From Gorsachius magnificus (lineage: Eukaryota; Chordata; Aves; Pelecaniformes; Ardeidae), in NCBI GenBank assembly GCA_034008185.1, contig CM067082.1:153781395-153845394 (forward strand): 64,000 nt of DNA, read 5' to 3'. The notes beneath the pieces are model-generated. The model was not told the origin of the DNA. It was given only the letters and a program-made list of their open reading frames with translations, and did not search any database. Numbering within the stretch: position 1 is the stretch's first letter; each line of letters begins with the position of its first letter. Positions 12,216 through 25,200 of this stretch are shown piece by piece. The translations under genes and the position numbers were made by a program.

Positions 12216-15200
12216 CTTGCTTTGAGGAAAGCATTGCCCAAGACAGTCCCACCTGCCACAGCTGTGGGCTGTTTATCTTCAGAGCTTTAAGAATCCCTTT
12301 TGCCCTAAATAAGTTATTATGCCCTGCACTGTAACGTGGCATAAGCAATTTTAAAAGCTTTCTTCTGGCTACCAGCTGAGTGCCATCAGCTTGGGCAGAG
12401 CCTCTCCCTGCCCATTTAGCTCCCTCTGCCCAGCCCCGCGTTTTCAACGAATTACCAAAAATCTAAACAGACTTCTGCATTTGAATTAATCTCCCGAAGC
12501 TACACGGAGCTAAAGCAGGAAAGTATTGTATGCGATCGCATGCCTGCTGCAAAACAAGATAAAGATCTGGCATCTCTCCCGCTCCTGCATAACCAAAAGG
12601 AGGAGGACAAATCGCTGCATTTTGGCTTGCTGCTTTCCTGCCTTTCTTACGCGACTTTTATTTTTCTTGGGGACATCCAAAAACATGACCAGAGAAATGC
12701 ATGACCAAACACGATTTTCCCAGACCAAAATTTAACAAAGATCAGGAGTAGAAATCTGGCACTAACTCTGGTAGTACTACGGAGAAAGTCTCCTTTCTGC
12801 TGAAAAACTCTACTCCAGTAATACGTGCGCACGAAGGAGGGCACGAGTCCCCTCCCACGGTCCCAACGCGAGCAAGGAACTCCAGCCCTACAAAATAAAC
12901 AAAGTAAGGTCCGGTGTGTTTAAGACGCTGCCAAAAATCTCCTGCCAAGACGTAGAAAGCTAGCGGTGGGAAGCTGCTGGGTGGTAATGTGTCTCCACAT
13001 TGAAAAGAACTATTATTTTTATTAATTCTATCGTTATAACTCAGAAGTACCTTCTGTGGACATTGTCCTCAGCCTCCTGGTACCTCAGTCATCAGCCCAG
13101 CTGACCACAAGCAGCGTCCACAAAGCCAAGCTGATAAGCACTTGCAGGGCATAATTCACCCCATTTGTCTACACTAGAACCCACCCTAAAAATGCCTTTT
13201 TTTTTTTTGTTTTCCTCCACCAAGAGCTGCTGCTGAATAGCTCAGCTGTTTATACTGCAAACACTTACAGTTAGGGGAAGATCACCATCCCCCACATCAC
13301 TTCTTTAGTCTTTCCTGTAAGTCAGTGGAGTTGGCCAAGACCAGAAACAATCCATCAAGCTCGCTTATCCTAAAAAATGCTGCAAAACAACCCCTTCATT
13401 TAATCCTTCTGCTCCTCTACCCATATCAGCGCAACTGTTTCCTAACCACTCCAAGCCGTTCATCTGCATATCCAAAATACAAACGTTGTTCATAACGAGA
13501 ACCAAAGCAAAACGCAGGACTGGGGCTTAACGTGAGGTTCCTCAACAAGGCTGGATCAGAACACTGGGCATGGGATGCAATTGCCTGCACCCACAAGGAG
13601 CTCCTGAGCATACCCAGCTTTCAGGATTCCTGGGGACTCCAGCGATCCCTCCCGTGGTATGTTGCAAGAAAAAAGGCACGATACAGAAAGTCTGATGACA
13701 GAACATTTCATGGAAGATTATTTGCCCACAATATTATGTGTACCAGCTCAAAGACCACAACACAAATCGCAAGGGAAAGCGCTTACGCAAACAGGGCAAA
13801 GCTGCTGGATGGACTTTCACAGCAGTTTTTTTTCTCCACTATTCCTCCCTCCTTTTGCCAAGGGTGAAAGTGGAAAATTTTTTCATACAGAGGATGCCTT
13901 GGACACCAAGTTACACAGTACTTAAGCAAGCACGTTATCCCCAAATTTGGTTGTTTTTTCTCAAATAAAGGCAAAAAAAATCTCAGTTGTTCAAAGATCT
14001 TAGTTAATCAGTTAAGGGCACATTTATAGCTGAGCCCAAGCGTTGAAGAGGCTGCTCCATCCCTTCCTTTAATGGAGGATGAGCACGGTTTCCAAATACC
14101 TTCAACAAGCCACACGTTAAAACACGCTTCACCACCATCCGATAACGACACGAGGTAATTACAACATTTGTGTAATGTTTGTGCCTGCTTTCTGGCCACA
14201 GGTTTTAAGTTTCCCACCGCTATCTTAAGTCTTCTGTTCAATCCCACAGATAGGTGTATTTTCATGAATAAAGTCAAAAAAAAAAAAGCAAGATCTACAA
14301 AATCGGTGACATTCCTCCTGCTCTTCTGCTTACAGTACAAACATCTGTATCTGTGGTTTATGTCACTAGAAAAATCACAGCAAACATTAAGGAATGTGGC
14401 TGGAAATGAGTATGTAAAAAAAGAGCTAGAAATATGTAGTTTCCTTTGTAAACTCAAGTTTTGGGTGCTTCCATTAAAAGGAAAAGACAACACAAAAAAT
14501 CCAAGTAATGCCAAAATGTACTAATTGCTCCAAGTGACAACTGGGGATATCAAATTGAGGATTCCTTAAAACTTGGGATCAAGTGACAGAAGACAATACT
14601 GTATAGTACTCCTTAAGAGGATATATGTTCTCAAAGAGAAAAAAGTCAACCCCACCAATTAAGAGAACCAGTTAAAGTCTAAAGAGAACTGGATTCACTT
14701 TTTTGCACCACTCTGAAATTTCCATTTTTTTGGACAAGTGGCTTCAGACGTTTTGTGCTACGGTTCCTTGTCTAGAGAACAACTTTTTAAACCCAGGGTA
14801 AAAAACACCTTTAAAATATTTTCTGCTTCATTTTTATTCTTAGGTAAGGGCACACACAGAGAGACTTTCGCTAGGAGCTTGGGGCTGAATATATATTAAA
14901 AATTGAGAAGCGCTCGTATAATTTAATGGCAAGGTCTAGAGGAGCACTTAGCCTGTACCATCCTAACTCTATTCCCTTCTCACAGGTAGCATAAATTCCT
15001 GCAGTGGGATCATGCGCTGTTTTATCCAGCGCGTTCCAGAAGTGACATTAACCATAGGTAGGAAATACCGCTAGATGAGGTCCTTAATGTTTAAGTAACA
15101 ATTTAAGATACACCTTCCACAAAATGTAATTGTGGTGCTTGGTGTTTGGTTATTACTAATTAGAGATATTTTTCCTATTAATAAACTAATTGTTGTATAA

Positions 15201-17764
15201 GATTTGAGTAAGGCAATGGAAAAACATATCTGGAGAGCTCTTGTCTGAACATGCAACTGGGTATTTCTTTTCCTTGAGTCATTTCAGGCAACTAAACCAA
15301 GCATGATCTAGGAATGAAAAAGTACATTGAGAAGTACACATGAAAAAGATCACTCAAGATGAAGTCACTTGGCTTATGCTTCTTGTTTATAGTGATAGGA
15401 CAGCAGAAAATATAATCACAAACATAAGTTTGCACCAGGCTTAAGATATTCCATATTGAAAAAATTTCTTGTTATTACATAAGGCTAAAGAGCTTTAAAT
15501 GTTTTTCCAAATTCCATTTCCATGCCACAGATAGAAAAGCTCACACACATTTTGCCTGCCTTTAATAAACCAACCGCATATATACGTATGTATGAATACA
15601 TTACATGCGTACGCACACATCTGGAAAAACGAGCTTGGAAGTGGTGCAAGTAACAAAAATATGTAGCCCTGCCCTGTATCCAAACCAGAGGTACTAAGTC
15701 TTAGCCATGGACTTTAAAGCAACTTCAATAAACAGTCACTCTGTCACTCAAAAAAGCATATTCTAACCAGAATTACCCTGACTTTTTTTTTTTTTTTAAG
15801 GAATTGCATTCCAGTAATATTGTACTAATTTAATGATCCTACAGCTTATTTTCAAGAAAATTCTGGTTCCTTTTCCCTGAGGAAATTCCAATAGCACTTG
15901 CATGCACCACTCCAGTATTAGCAAGAGTTAGAGCCCTTTACATTAATTTTTTGTTCTACAGAGATAATGTATTCTTCAAGTTCATTTCTACTAAGGGGAG
16001 GAAAAAAGCTTTCAGCTTTGCTTTCCACATGAATAATACATGAAAAATGTAATATTAGAGAACAAATCTTCTTTTTAAGCCTCCAGAAACAGTACTATAT
16101 TTGCCCTATTACTTTGAAAAGATTCATGCACACGTTTAAATAAGCACAAACCATACGCTCCGGTTTTCCATAATTAAGCTGTAACAAAATATTTCACCGT
16201 TTATCAAGACCAATTCTAAAACAATACTGAAGAGCTTTGTAACTGCCATCGAAACAGATAATCACTTACCTATCCACAGTAAGGAGTGTAACACATTTTG
16301 GTCCATAACTCAGTGCCATAATCTGAAGTGGGAAGGATTTTCTCAGCTATTCATGAAAACCGGTTTGTTTACATGAAGGAGACAAGAGAATCCTGATTTC
16401 CAGTAGGCATCTATAGTCCACATTACTAATAGATTATGTAAATAAAACCAAATCCCACAAGCAAAACCATTTACAGAAGCAAAAATTATGTAGGAGAGCA
16501 AAGGGAGCAAAGTCACTGCCTGCTAAAAGGATGAAAACTTCTAGGAAGAGAAGAGTCCTTCTAAGAACGGCCGCCGCATCGGTCTCGTGCTGCTTGTTTA
16601 AGCCTTGACTCTGCAGTCTGATGGCTCCACTATGGCCTCAGGCTTCTTATTCCTTCTTAAGCTCGTATAAAAATAAACAAACTGTGGAATATGAACCCAG
16701 ATGTTTCAGAAATCAGAAAGCAAGAGTCCAACTATACTGCTACCATAGAAGTATTTTTAAGTGTTTGCGTCTGGCAAGGCTGCGTTAGAAGGCAGTATCG
16801 CCGAGTTCAATTCCCTGGAGCCTTCAAGTATCTTTTCCAGGAAGGAAGCCACCAGCAAGTTAACAACACTTAAGGAACTGGACAAGGTGTCCTTTGAGAA
16901 AGGAGCACACGCACTACGAGATGCAGAATAAAGGACAAATAAACACAAACTTTGGTCTTCACTGCTACGCGTTGCCTCTGCTGGAAGGATTAGTGGAACG
17001 CGGGAGGGATCCCAAGGCCAAAAAAGTCATTTTTGTTAAGGTGATCGGAAGAAATTTGTTATCGACTCAACTGTGCGGCTGCAACTACAGGTTTAAGTCA
17101 ACTTTCAGCCCAATTACCCTTTAAAGAGATCTTTTAATTTCTCTTCTTCAAGGCACCGCATTCCACAAGAGCTGGGATACTCAGCTCATTGTCACAGCAA
17201 GAGAGCAGGGAAGTTTTATCCTTTACCTAATTTACTACAAAAACTTTTTGAATTATTATTAATTTATTAGCACTCCAAGATTTATTTCTGGGTTAGATTT
17301 TAACATGGCTCCTCACGTTCCCTACAAAAAGACGTATCTAAGGTGCAAGACATGGGAACAGAGACTCTCGGGGGCCTGGTTTGCAGAGAACTAGTTTGTA
17401 AACATGGATCATCAGGTCCCAGACCAGAGACTGTGGAAGTGAGCTGCAAACCCTGTCAAAAACACATTTCTAACTGAGTTTTCAAAGGGAAGTGAGGTCC
17501 CAGCAAGGTTTTGGAATCGGTGCTCCCGAGTTGCTTGGCGTTGCAGCGTTCCAGGGACAGCCTCCTACAAACCTGCAGCTCTTCAACCAAAGAGCGGCGA
17601 ATTCCTCGTGTTATTTTTTCCGATAACTTCTCCATTCCTACTTCTCAACATTTGCTTTAGTCTTTAAATAATAAAATTCATATGAGGAGCTCTTTTACCT
17701 AAACCCTCCCAGAAACAAACCCTTTGTGCTTTCTGAACTGTTAAAAACCCCGAGAAGCTGCCAA

Positions 17765-17960
17765 TGTGCCCTCCTCTAGCTCCGGCGTTGGGGGCAGCGA
17801 AAGGGCAGCTTTGCACAGACAGTGTCCGCCCCGAATGTCACTCGTGTCCCACAGCAGAAGTCCACCCGGCAGCAGGCGGCACGCAGCGCGGCGAACCGCA
17901 CCGCCTATGTTTGTCCGTTACCCTTTTTCCTTTTGGCTGGCGTCTCAGGTTCGTGAGCTC
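17765..17960. promoter_or_regulatory. CpG-rich islet in intron 1
   Basis: Contains a compact cluster of CpGs, strongest at 17865-17910 (CCCGGCAGCAGGCGGCACGCAGCGCGGCG region). Overlapping plus-strand ORFs run through it in two frames but have no recognisable domain and end in a poly(A)-rich tract, so I treat them as composition artefacts. An intronic enhancer or alternative promoter is possible. Confidence 0.3.
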
Positions 17961-18055
17961 CTCTCCCCTTATACAGGAAACTGGGGCCTCAAGCTTAATC
18001 CTGCACATTCAGTTCTCTTCTCTTCCAGCTACCACTACAAGCGTATTCTCCCAGT

Positions 18056-18090
18056 AAAAAAAAAAAAAAAAAGAAAAAAAAAAGAAAAAA
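18056..18090. repeat. A-rich tract (interrupted poly-A, 35 bp)
   Basis: A run of adenines broken by two guanines. It could be the degenerate tail of an old plus-strand retroposed element ending here, but no recognisable element body precedes it. Confidence 0.85.
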
Positions 18091-21000
18091 CACCGAAAGC
18101 TCTTGCAAACAAATCTTTGCTAAACTTCTCCATGGTGAGATTATTTCTCCCTATTCCTGGGAAAAAAAAAAGAAGGAATGAAAGATTAACAAATCCTCGC
18201 AGCTGAACAAACACTAAGTGTTATTCATCAAGACAGAGCAGATGATCCAAATCTAAAGCTACAAACCAACCTTGCAATGCCACTACAACCAGATAACCAT
18301 GAGCATCCTAACAACTTCAGCCATGTGCTTCGGCGTTACACTTCAGTCACTTTACGCAAGCCCAATGCAGCTGCACTTGAGCGCTTTCACTGGCTTTTGT
18401 GCAGGATTGGGGATGTGGCAGCAATAGCAGCCTTGCAAGAGATGGGCAGGGAGATGGGGAAGGCACGGTTGCAAGCAGAGAGCTGGGCTGAAGCAGCCTG
18501 GGAACCCAATGCAGCGGATCGAGGGGGTAAAAGGAGAAAGGAGTCATCTACAACTCTAACTTACCTTCTTTTAGTCTGAAAGCAGTTGGGTTTCTCTGCA
18601 CTAAGGCATCGATCCCCTCTACTGCTCTGCCTGCTCGCTCCGTGCCAGTCTCTAGACTCTACCATCAGCCCCTTCCATCCTCAACAGCTTCTTTCCTTCT
18701 CAACCTAAGAGGGTGAATCTCCTTTTCCTCTCTCCTGGCCTTTACAACATTGCCAGGACCACCCCAGTATGTTCCAGGGGAAAAAAAACCAACCCCAACC
18801 AACCAAGCAAACATCAAATTTCTGTATCTTAAAATGTAGCATTTTGTAATGTTATTTTTGTGTGTGTGTCCTTCCCAGCAGCTTCCTCAATTCCTTTTTC
18901 CTGAACCTCGTGGCCTAAAATAGAGTAAAAAACCCTTCCTGTCATCCTTTCCAATTATTTTGGCACTTCCTTAATCATTTGACTCGAGGTAGAACCGCTG
19001 TACTGTACATAAAGACATCTGCAATTTGCTTAATTGCATACACGGCTCGTAAGAAGGGTAGGATCTCCCAATTCCCAGACTCACCATCTCTTCGGTTGCT
19101 GACTAAGATCAGCAGCCAACTCCACTATGGTTTTTACTGGATTTACTCTAAGTAATTGTATAGCATCAAAGATGTAGGCAGCACAGCAGCAAATTACTGG
19201 TGACTTAAACACCGACTGTTGTATCGAACACCTAATCAAAAGGAAAAGGAGCTGATGTATCCTCCAACACCCGTGGTGTGCTGAATACCTCCGGCTACTC
19301 ATCAAAAGTACCGCAGGATGGGCGAAGGGCACCACAAAACGAGGACCCTCCCTACCTCCAGCCCCTGAAGGTATTCTACAAAAACCATCCGATATGGCTA
19401 AGAGAAGAGGTACTTTCCCAAAAGGGAGGGAAGAAGGACTACTGCCTCAAGTGACAGCTGAACGGATTTCTTTTAGGTTGTTTGACCCGATTCAAGGTGC
19501 TTCTATAGTGCTATGAATTAATCCGATGCTTTCAAACACTCATCCTGTATCTCACATTCAACTACAGAGATCCCATAGCAACGTATATGTCATGCTTAAC
19601 AATGTAATAGCAAGAAGAGGTGGGAAGAAAGGAAAAGAAGTGACTATACACGGATTAACTACATGAATTATTAACCACACCAACACACCTTTTTGAAATT
19701 AAAAAAAAAAAAGTATGCCAATACCAGCACTATAGTGATTTCTGTGGGCAAACTATTGACACATTGCAGTCACAACAGTCACAGGAAATATGGACAGATA
19801 TATAAATAAATAAGTAAAAATCAGGATTCCCCCTGCCCAGGACAAAAGCAGTTCTCAATTTGTTCAGCCTTTCACTCAGGTCATCTTTTCTAAGTCTGAT
19901 TTCTTTCTCCCTGCTGCCTGGAAAGCTCTCGAATCCAAATCCAGCGCTCAAAGCTTTACACAGCAGTTCAGAAGTCGTCTTTCCAAAACAGGGTACAGCA
20001 GGACATCTTCACCATTCTCACAAATCAGCTGTTACGTTGGAATGCGTAAACAGGCATATATCTTTTATTTTTTTTTTACTGCTGCCTGTCAAACCTGACT
20101 GCTACAAATACCTCAGCATTTTCTTTGCACTAGCAATACAACTAGCTCTCCCCTCTTCTCAGTTTTTGCACTGGATTATTCCACAAAATCTTGAAATAGT
20201 CTGATGAAGTAACATGAAAAACACAAAGATACACATTTAGCTCATACAGTCCCTTTCTATTTTTAGTGGAAACACCCAGCATGTCTTTTATTTCAGTACC
20301 TGCAGATTCAGTATATTCTCCATTGCATCCTGGTCATTCGTGACTGACCAGCACCAGGCGCCGCGTCCCTTCCAAGGCGCTGAGCTACTGATACGCTATG
20401 CAAAGACTTCTGCACCCATTTCATAGCAGCTTATATGCAGATCACATTTTTCTAGTTCAGAGTCTTAAAAGCTTCACTTCAACTCATGGTAACCTACTAG
20501 CTTTCCCTTTCCTTGTTACCAAGTTACAGAAATAAGTTCAGTTTCTTTGACATGGCTTATTTTTTTAAAAGAAAAATCTGCTGGATGTTATCGGTTTCCT
20601 TGGTTTCTTACAGTATTTCTTATGTTTCCGTGTTCCTTTCTGAAAACTGAAATTAGAAATCATGAATAAGGCAGCCTAAGTATTATGTTCATTCTTCTCT
20701 TTTGGTTTTTGTTTTTTGGGTTTTTTTTTTTTTTTGGAAGAAGCGTATTTACTCTACCCAATGTGTCAAAGGTAACACCTCACGGCTCTGAAGTTGTGTA
20801 GTTTCACAGCAGCCACTAAGCATCCAGTGATTTAATTTGCTATCTGCTCCCAATTAAAGTCTCAGCCAAAGACCGATACAAGCTTCCCTTCCCCCATTTT
20901 AATAAAATATTGTAGTGTCAGAAGTTGGTAACTTCCTCTTCCTGCCAAGCAGCAGCGTAAATCCTTTGTCTTCCTTTTATTGCTACAGCACTCGCTGATT

Positions 21001-21861
21001 CCTTGTATTCCCCACAGCCACTGCTAGGTGCACGCTCTGGCAAGCACAAGTTACAGAAGATAAAAAAAATTAATTTAAAAAAAAATTAAAACCAACAACA
21101 ACAACAAAATATCAGAGAAGCAAAAAATACTCTTTTATACTTATCTCCAATACTCATCTCGATTGGAAACTAGGTCAGACTTTCTGCAGGCTTCTTCCTT
21201 CCTTCCTTCTTGTGCTGAAGAAACTTAGCAAGTGAGCAAGTTACTATATTTTCTATCCTTCATTTGAAGTGGGACAGCCTGTGCCTGTCTCCATAACAAA
21301 AAATTCTGTTAAACTGCCACCTCATCTTAAGCCCTCTTTTTCTTTCAGGTTTGCATCTATAAGAACTCTCTGAGTCATGTCTCCCACTTCTCAGAGTTTA
21401 TTGAGGTTTGCCATCTTGTAGCTCACCAATTTTAATGTTTTTTGCTCTCTTTCTCTTCCTTCCTTGAATCCCCTGATGATGCCACCATTTCGCAGTCACC
21501 CCATCCAAACCACCTTCCTCTTCTCTGCCCTCAGTGCCTGCCTGCCTGTGATTCGGAGTCACGCCTTGAAGGATCTCCCTCAGCTGCCCTTCCTTCATCG
21601 GCGCCTGTTTGAACACCAGGAGGATGTGCTGGGCCAGACAACGTGTCCTGCTGGACTCCTTCCCCGGGTGCCTAGCTGCAAAAAAAAAAATCACTTCACC
21701 ACCATCACCCGTGGCTTGAATTACTCTGTGAGTCGTATACAGCACATAAGGCATGTGCTAACTGCCAGATGCTATCAGGTACTTGAGTGAAAGCACTGTA
21801 AGGATACAGACATCCAAGAAAAACTATCTACCACAACACGACTGTACTGGCATCATCAGTA

Positions 21862-22112
21862 GAGCCTTTCAGTATCTAAAGGGGGCCTATAGGAAAGATG
21901 GGGATAATCTTTTTAGTAGGGCCAGCTGTGACAGGACAAGGGGTAATGGTTTTAAACTAAACCAGGGTAGGTTTAGACTGGATACAAGGAGGAAATTCTT
22001 TACAACGAGGGTGGTGAAACACTGGAACAGGTTGCCCAGAGAGGTGGTGGAGGCCCCATCCCTGGGAACATTCAAGGTCAGGTTGGATGGGGCTCTGAGC
22101 AACCTGATCTAG
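21862..22112 (+). pseudogene. CR1 ORF2 C-terminal remnant
   Basis: An open frame encodes the extreme C-terminus of the CR1 ORF2 polyprotein (endonuclease plus reverse transcriptase in full-length elements). Visible family words include CDRTRGNGFKL, GRFRLDTRRKFF and [15 protein letters not shown]. It ends at a TAG at 22110-22112. Endonuclease and reverse transcriptase catalytic domains are absent because of 5' truncation, so no enzyme is made. Confidence 0.9.
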
Positions 22113-22202
22113 TTAGTGGTGTCCCTGCTCACTGCAGGGGGGTTGGACTAGATGACCTCTAGGGGTCCCTTCCAACCTAAAACATTCTATGATTCTATGA
22201 TT
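21862..22202 (+). mobile_element. CR1 LINE, 5'-truncated 3' end (plus strand)
   Basis: The sequence reads from the characteristic CR1 region (TTTCAGTATCTAAAGGGGGC) through GGACAAGGGGTAATGG, GGTTGCCCAGAGAGGTGGTGGAGGCC and GGGGGTTGGACTAGATGACC to the octamer tail of ATTCTATG units ending at about 22202. CR1 is the dominant avian non-LTR retrotransposon. Copies are usually 5'-truncated and end in short octamer repeats rather than poly(A). The tail shares features (CTCACTGCAGGGGGGTTGG, AGGGGTCCCTTCC) with the copy at 63724-64000, so both probably belong to one subfamily. The copy cannot move by itself. Confidence 0.96.
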
Positions 22203-25200
22203 CACTTTTACAACCTATTACACCAAGAAGAGATGTGTTTTCATGAAGCGTGGCCACTACAGAAGCTTTCTGGTGCTACCAGTTTATGGTTAAGTTTTAT
22301 TATTTCTAACATTTCGTCTCAGTCCTTCTGATAACTCCATGAATGAAGTTCAAATATTTAATTATTATGTCCTAAAGACCCACCACAAGGCTGTTGGGTG
22401 CTTTGCCACCTAACAGCGCGCTCCCGAAGCTGACAGTAGCCTGGTCCCACAGCTACTGAGCAAGGATGGCACGGAGGGTACCTTGTTGTGATGTACCGCA
22501 GTAGCGTGTGGCAGTCTCCAAACGGCAAGTGCGAACACTATTTATTTGCTCTGTATCCCTGTCACTGCTCCTGTCCATCCGAAGAGCATCTTAGGCCATC
22601 CTACAAGAGGCGCAGTGTGAACACAGGCTGTAAGCTGGCTCTTCCTGCACAAGAGACAACCCCAGCATCTCCAAACTTCATGTCTGGCTTAAAGAGGCAC
22701 CACCTCTCTCACAGGTGAAGGGCTCTGCCCAAACTGCAATTCCCTCCTGTGGCAGACCCCTGCCCTTCGCCGATCCCCTTCCTGTCGCAACCGCAGCCTT
22801 TACCACATCTGCCGCAACACGTGCGTCGCACTGATCCTTTTTCATAAATGCACAACTCAGATCTTTTTTTAAAAAAAAAAATAATTACTGTAACAAATCT
22901 TCATGTCTAGATGAAATATGAAAGTCATTTTGAGAGAGATGCGTGTTAATCCTTAAGGGATGAACCTTACTTTCTTACCAAGACAGTTTTAGGTTATATT
23001 TTCAGGGTTTAAGGAGTGCCAGAGAGGCAGTAACACCACACAAGCGATCTGTAACTCTGCTCAAATCCCCACATAAGCACCTCTCAACAGGGCACATTTC
23101 CCCTTTTGATCAAATAAGGACCTGCCTTTTCTGCCCGAGCCATGAAGCTGCCCAGCTCCCTTTAAGAAAGCTGTCACCGACACAAATGTTTCCACTCGGT
23201 GACTAACCACGCTGAAATAAAAGTATTTTTGTTTGGTGGGGCTTTTTTTAGGCTTTTGTTTGTTTGTTTGTTTTAAGCTTTTTTTTTTTCCTAAATTAAT
23301 TCTGAACTCAAATGCCTGGAAGAGAGGATAAAAAACCCCAAAAAAACCAAACCACAAAAACCTTCATGCAATTTTGTACTGTTCTTTAATTCATCTTTGA
23401 AGAAAGTGTGGAATATTGGTAAAAAACACAGGTCCACAGGCTCAGCAGTCAGGGAAACACCCATGCATTTCCTTGACTTTTTCTTATAGGTAGAATATAA
23501 ACTGGACACCAACACTTTAATCAGTATTAAGCATCCTTACAAGAACAGGTAAAAATCATACTGCGGTTGCCCCAGGTTGATTTTATTTTCTGAACACCCT
23601 ACTTCTGAACAGCATAGTGTATATCCAAATGTTCATAGTAATAGGAAGCTTAAACACTAAAAAAGAAGAACTGCAGAATTCAAGGAGTCCAAACAAAAAG
23701 AGGAAACCCAAGTGTTCAAGACCAACAATGCTTGCAGCTCGGACGGACACCAACAGGTTCCCGTCACGTTTCAAGCCATAACCATCGTCACCGTGCAGCA
23801 GAGCTAACAGAGGAGGTCCCCAAGCTTACAACAACCTCATGTAAGAACAAATGTTTCCACCGCCACGCTCAATCCAGACTATCGCTTGACACGCAGGCAC
23901 GCTTAAATCTGCTCAGCCGTTCTGCGTATAGATGCATGCCAAGCAGATGAAGAGAATCGCGTTTGTAGCGATGAATGAAATGACTACAGGCACATTTGTA
24001 ACGTTTCATGTCAACGGTGACATGTTCATCTATCAGGTTTTCAACATGTACAACCACCTTTCCATCATGAGATCTCTTATTATAGACTCCAGTAAAAGCA
24101 ACCGCAACAATTAACGACCTGTTTGGCACATTTGTCTCTACAGGTAGCTCATGAAGCCAAGGAGAGAGTGGGAGGAAAAGGATGAGTTTGTAAGGAAAAC
24201 CGGTGTCATTTCTGAAGACGACAGGAAGAGATTGGACTCTATACACTTCCAGAAATTGACCCGAGGATCCCTTTTTCTAAGGAACAGGGCTGTAACCTTG
24301 TTTTAATAAAAAGTAGGTGCGGATTAAGAACACATTTTTTCTATGGACAGCAACGTAAGGAATAAATATTAGCCACACTCCACACATACCATTTGTTTTA
24401 GGAAATGAGAAGCCAATCAATTATCTGTGGCAGACCAGGTTGTCCAACTCCCGGGACCGCATCCCAATCTCTGTGCCAAGAGACCCCATATGCTTCAAGA
24501 ACTTCTCAAGCAACTTTTCTGAAATACTTCAGAGTACAGCATTTCCAAACGCTTTTACAGTAAACTTTATGTGGAACACTGCTAGTAGACCGCCTAGTGT
24601 CCCACAGTTTTTGGGTTCTAGTCAAGACAGTAATTGAAGAGCATGTGCCACCAGTGAAAGGCCAGAAAGGAAACAAACACGATCTATTCCACATGGAACC
24701 ACATTTTAAAGGCAGAGGCCTAGAAAGCATAAAGAAAAGAAAAAAAAAAACAACAAAACCCCAACCACCCCAACCCTTCTTCCACCTAACATAACCCCTG
24801 TTAAAACTTACGTCCAGATTTGGAGCCAAACGCACACGAAGCAGCAGAGAAGATGAGGCTGCAGCAGCTTGTCATATCGCAATGGAAAGGTTGGGGTTTT
24901 TTGTTTTATAAATCTATTTTCCATTTAAGTTAAGCACTTAACTCCATGGATAAAGCACACATTGATTAGCTGCTATTTTTGCTTCCGCGGGGCTATCATT
25001 GACAGCAGTTTCACTGAAAAGAACCCCACAGCAAACACTGAAAATAGAGGCAGAGCTAGCGTACAGAATGATTTTCAGTAACACGTCAGAAATATGCTGT
25101 CAAAGATTAACTTCTTGCCTCCAAAAGCAAAGACACTCTTTTAACTGTTTATCTACCAAACTGCAGTTATTAAAGAGACCTCTAGTTATCCATACCAGAG

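Larger units (their letters stand above)
1..21861 (-). other. CTDSPL: CTDSPL intron 1, distal part: no gene seen
   Basis: AT-rich noncoding DNA downstream of exon 1 in gene orientation. ORFs are all short, begin at random ATGs and show no domain similarity I recognise. I looked for exon 2 of CTDSPL on the minus strand (basic KKQRSRS followed by a Cys-rich SFFCCF segment) and did not find it. Contents are homopolymers (for example 19 A at 9613-9631, 21 A at 11030-11050), an AT-rich stretch at about 10080-10165, CpG-rich islets and short tandem duplications listed separately. I infer that intron 1 continues past position 1. Confidence 0.7.

Noticed and set aside
14008..14514. 168-aa minus-strand ORF in intron 1
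   Set aside because: No recognisable family, ordinary intronic composition, no flanking promoter or polyadenylation logic; an antisense frame is also open, typical of chance.
21398..21861. Overlapping ORFs just before the CR1, considered as CR1 5' extension or retrocopy
   Set aside because: Neither strand shows CR1 ORF2 blocks or a gene family; the region is C/T-rich and the CR1 match starts at about 21862.
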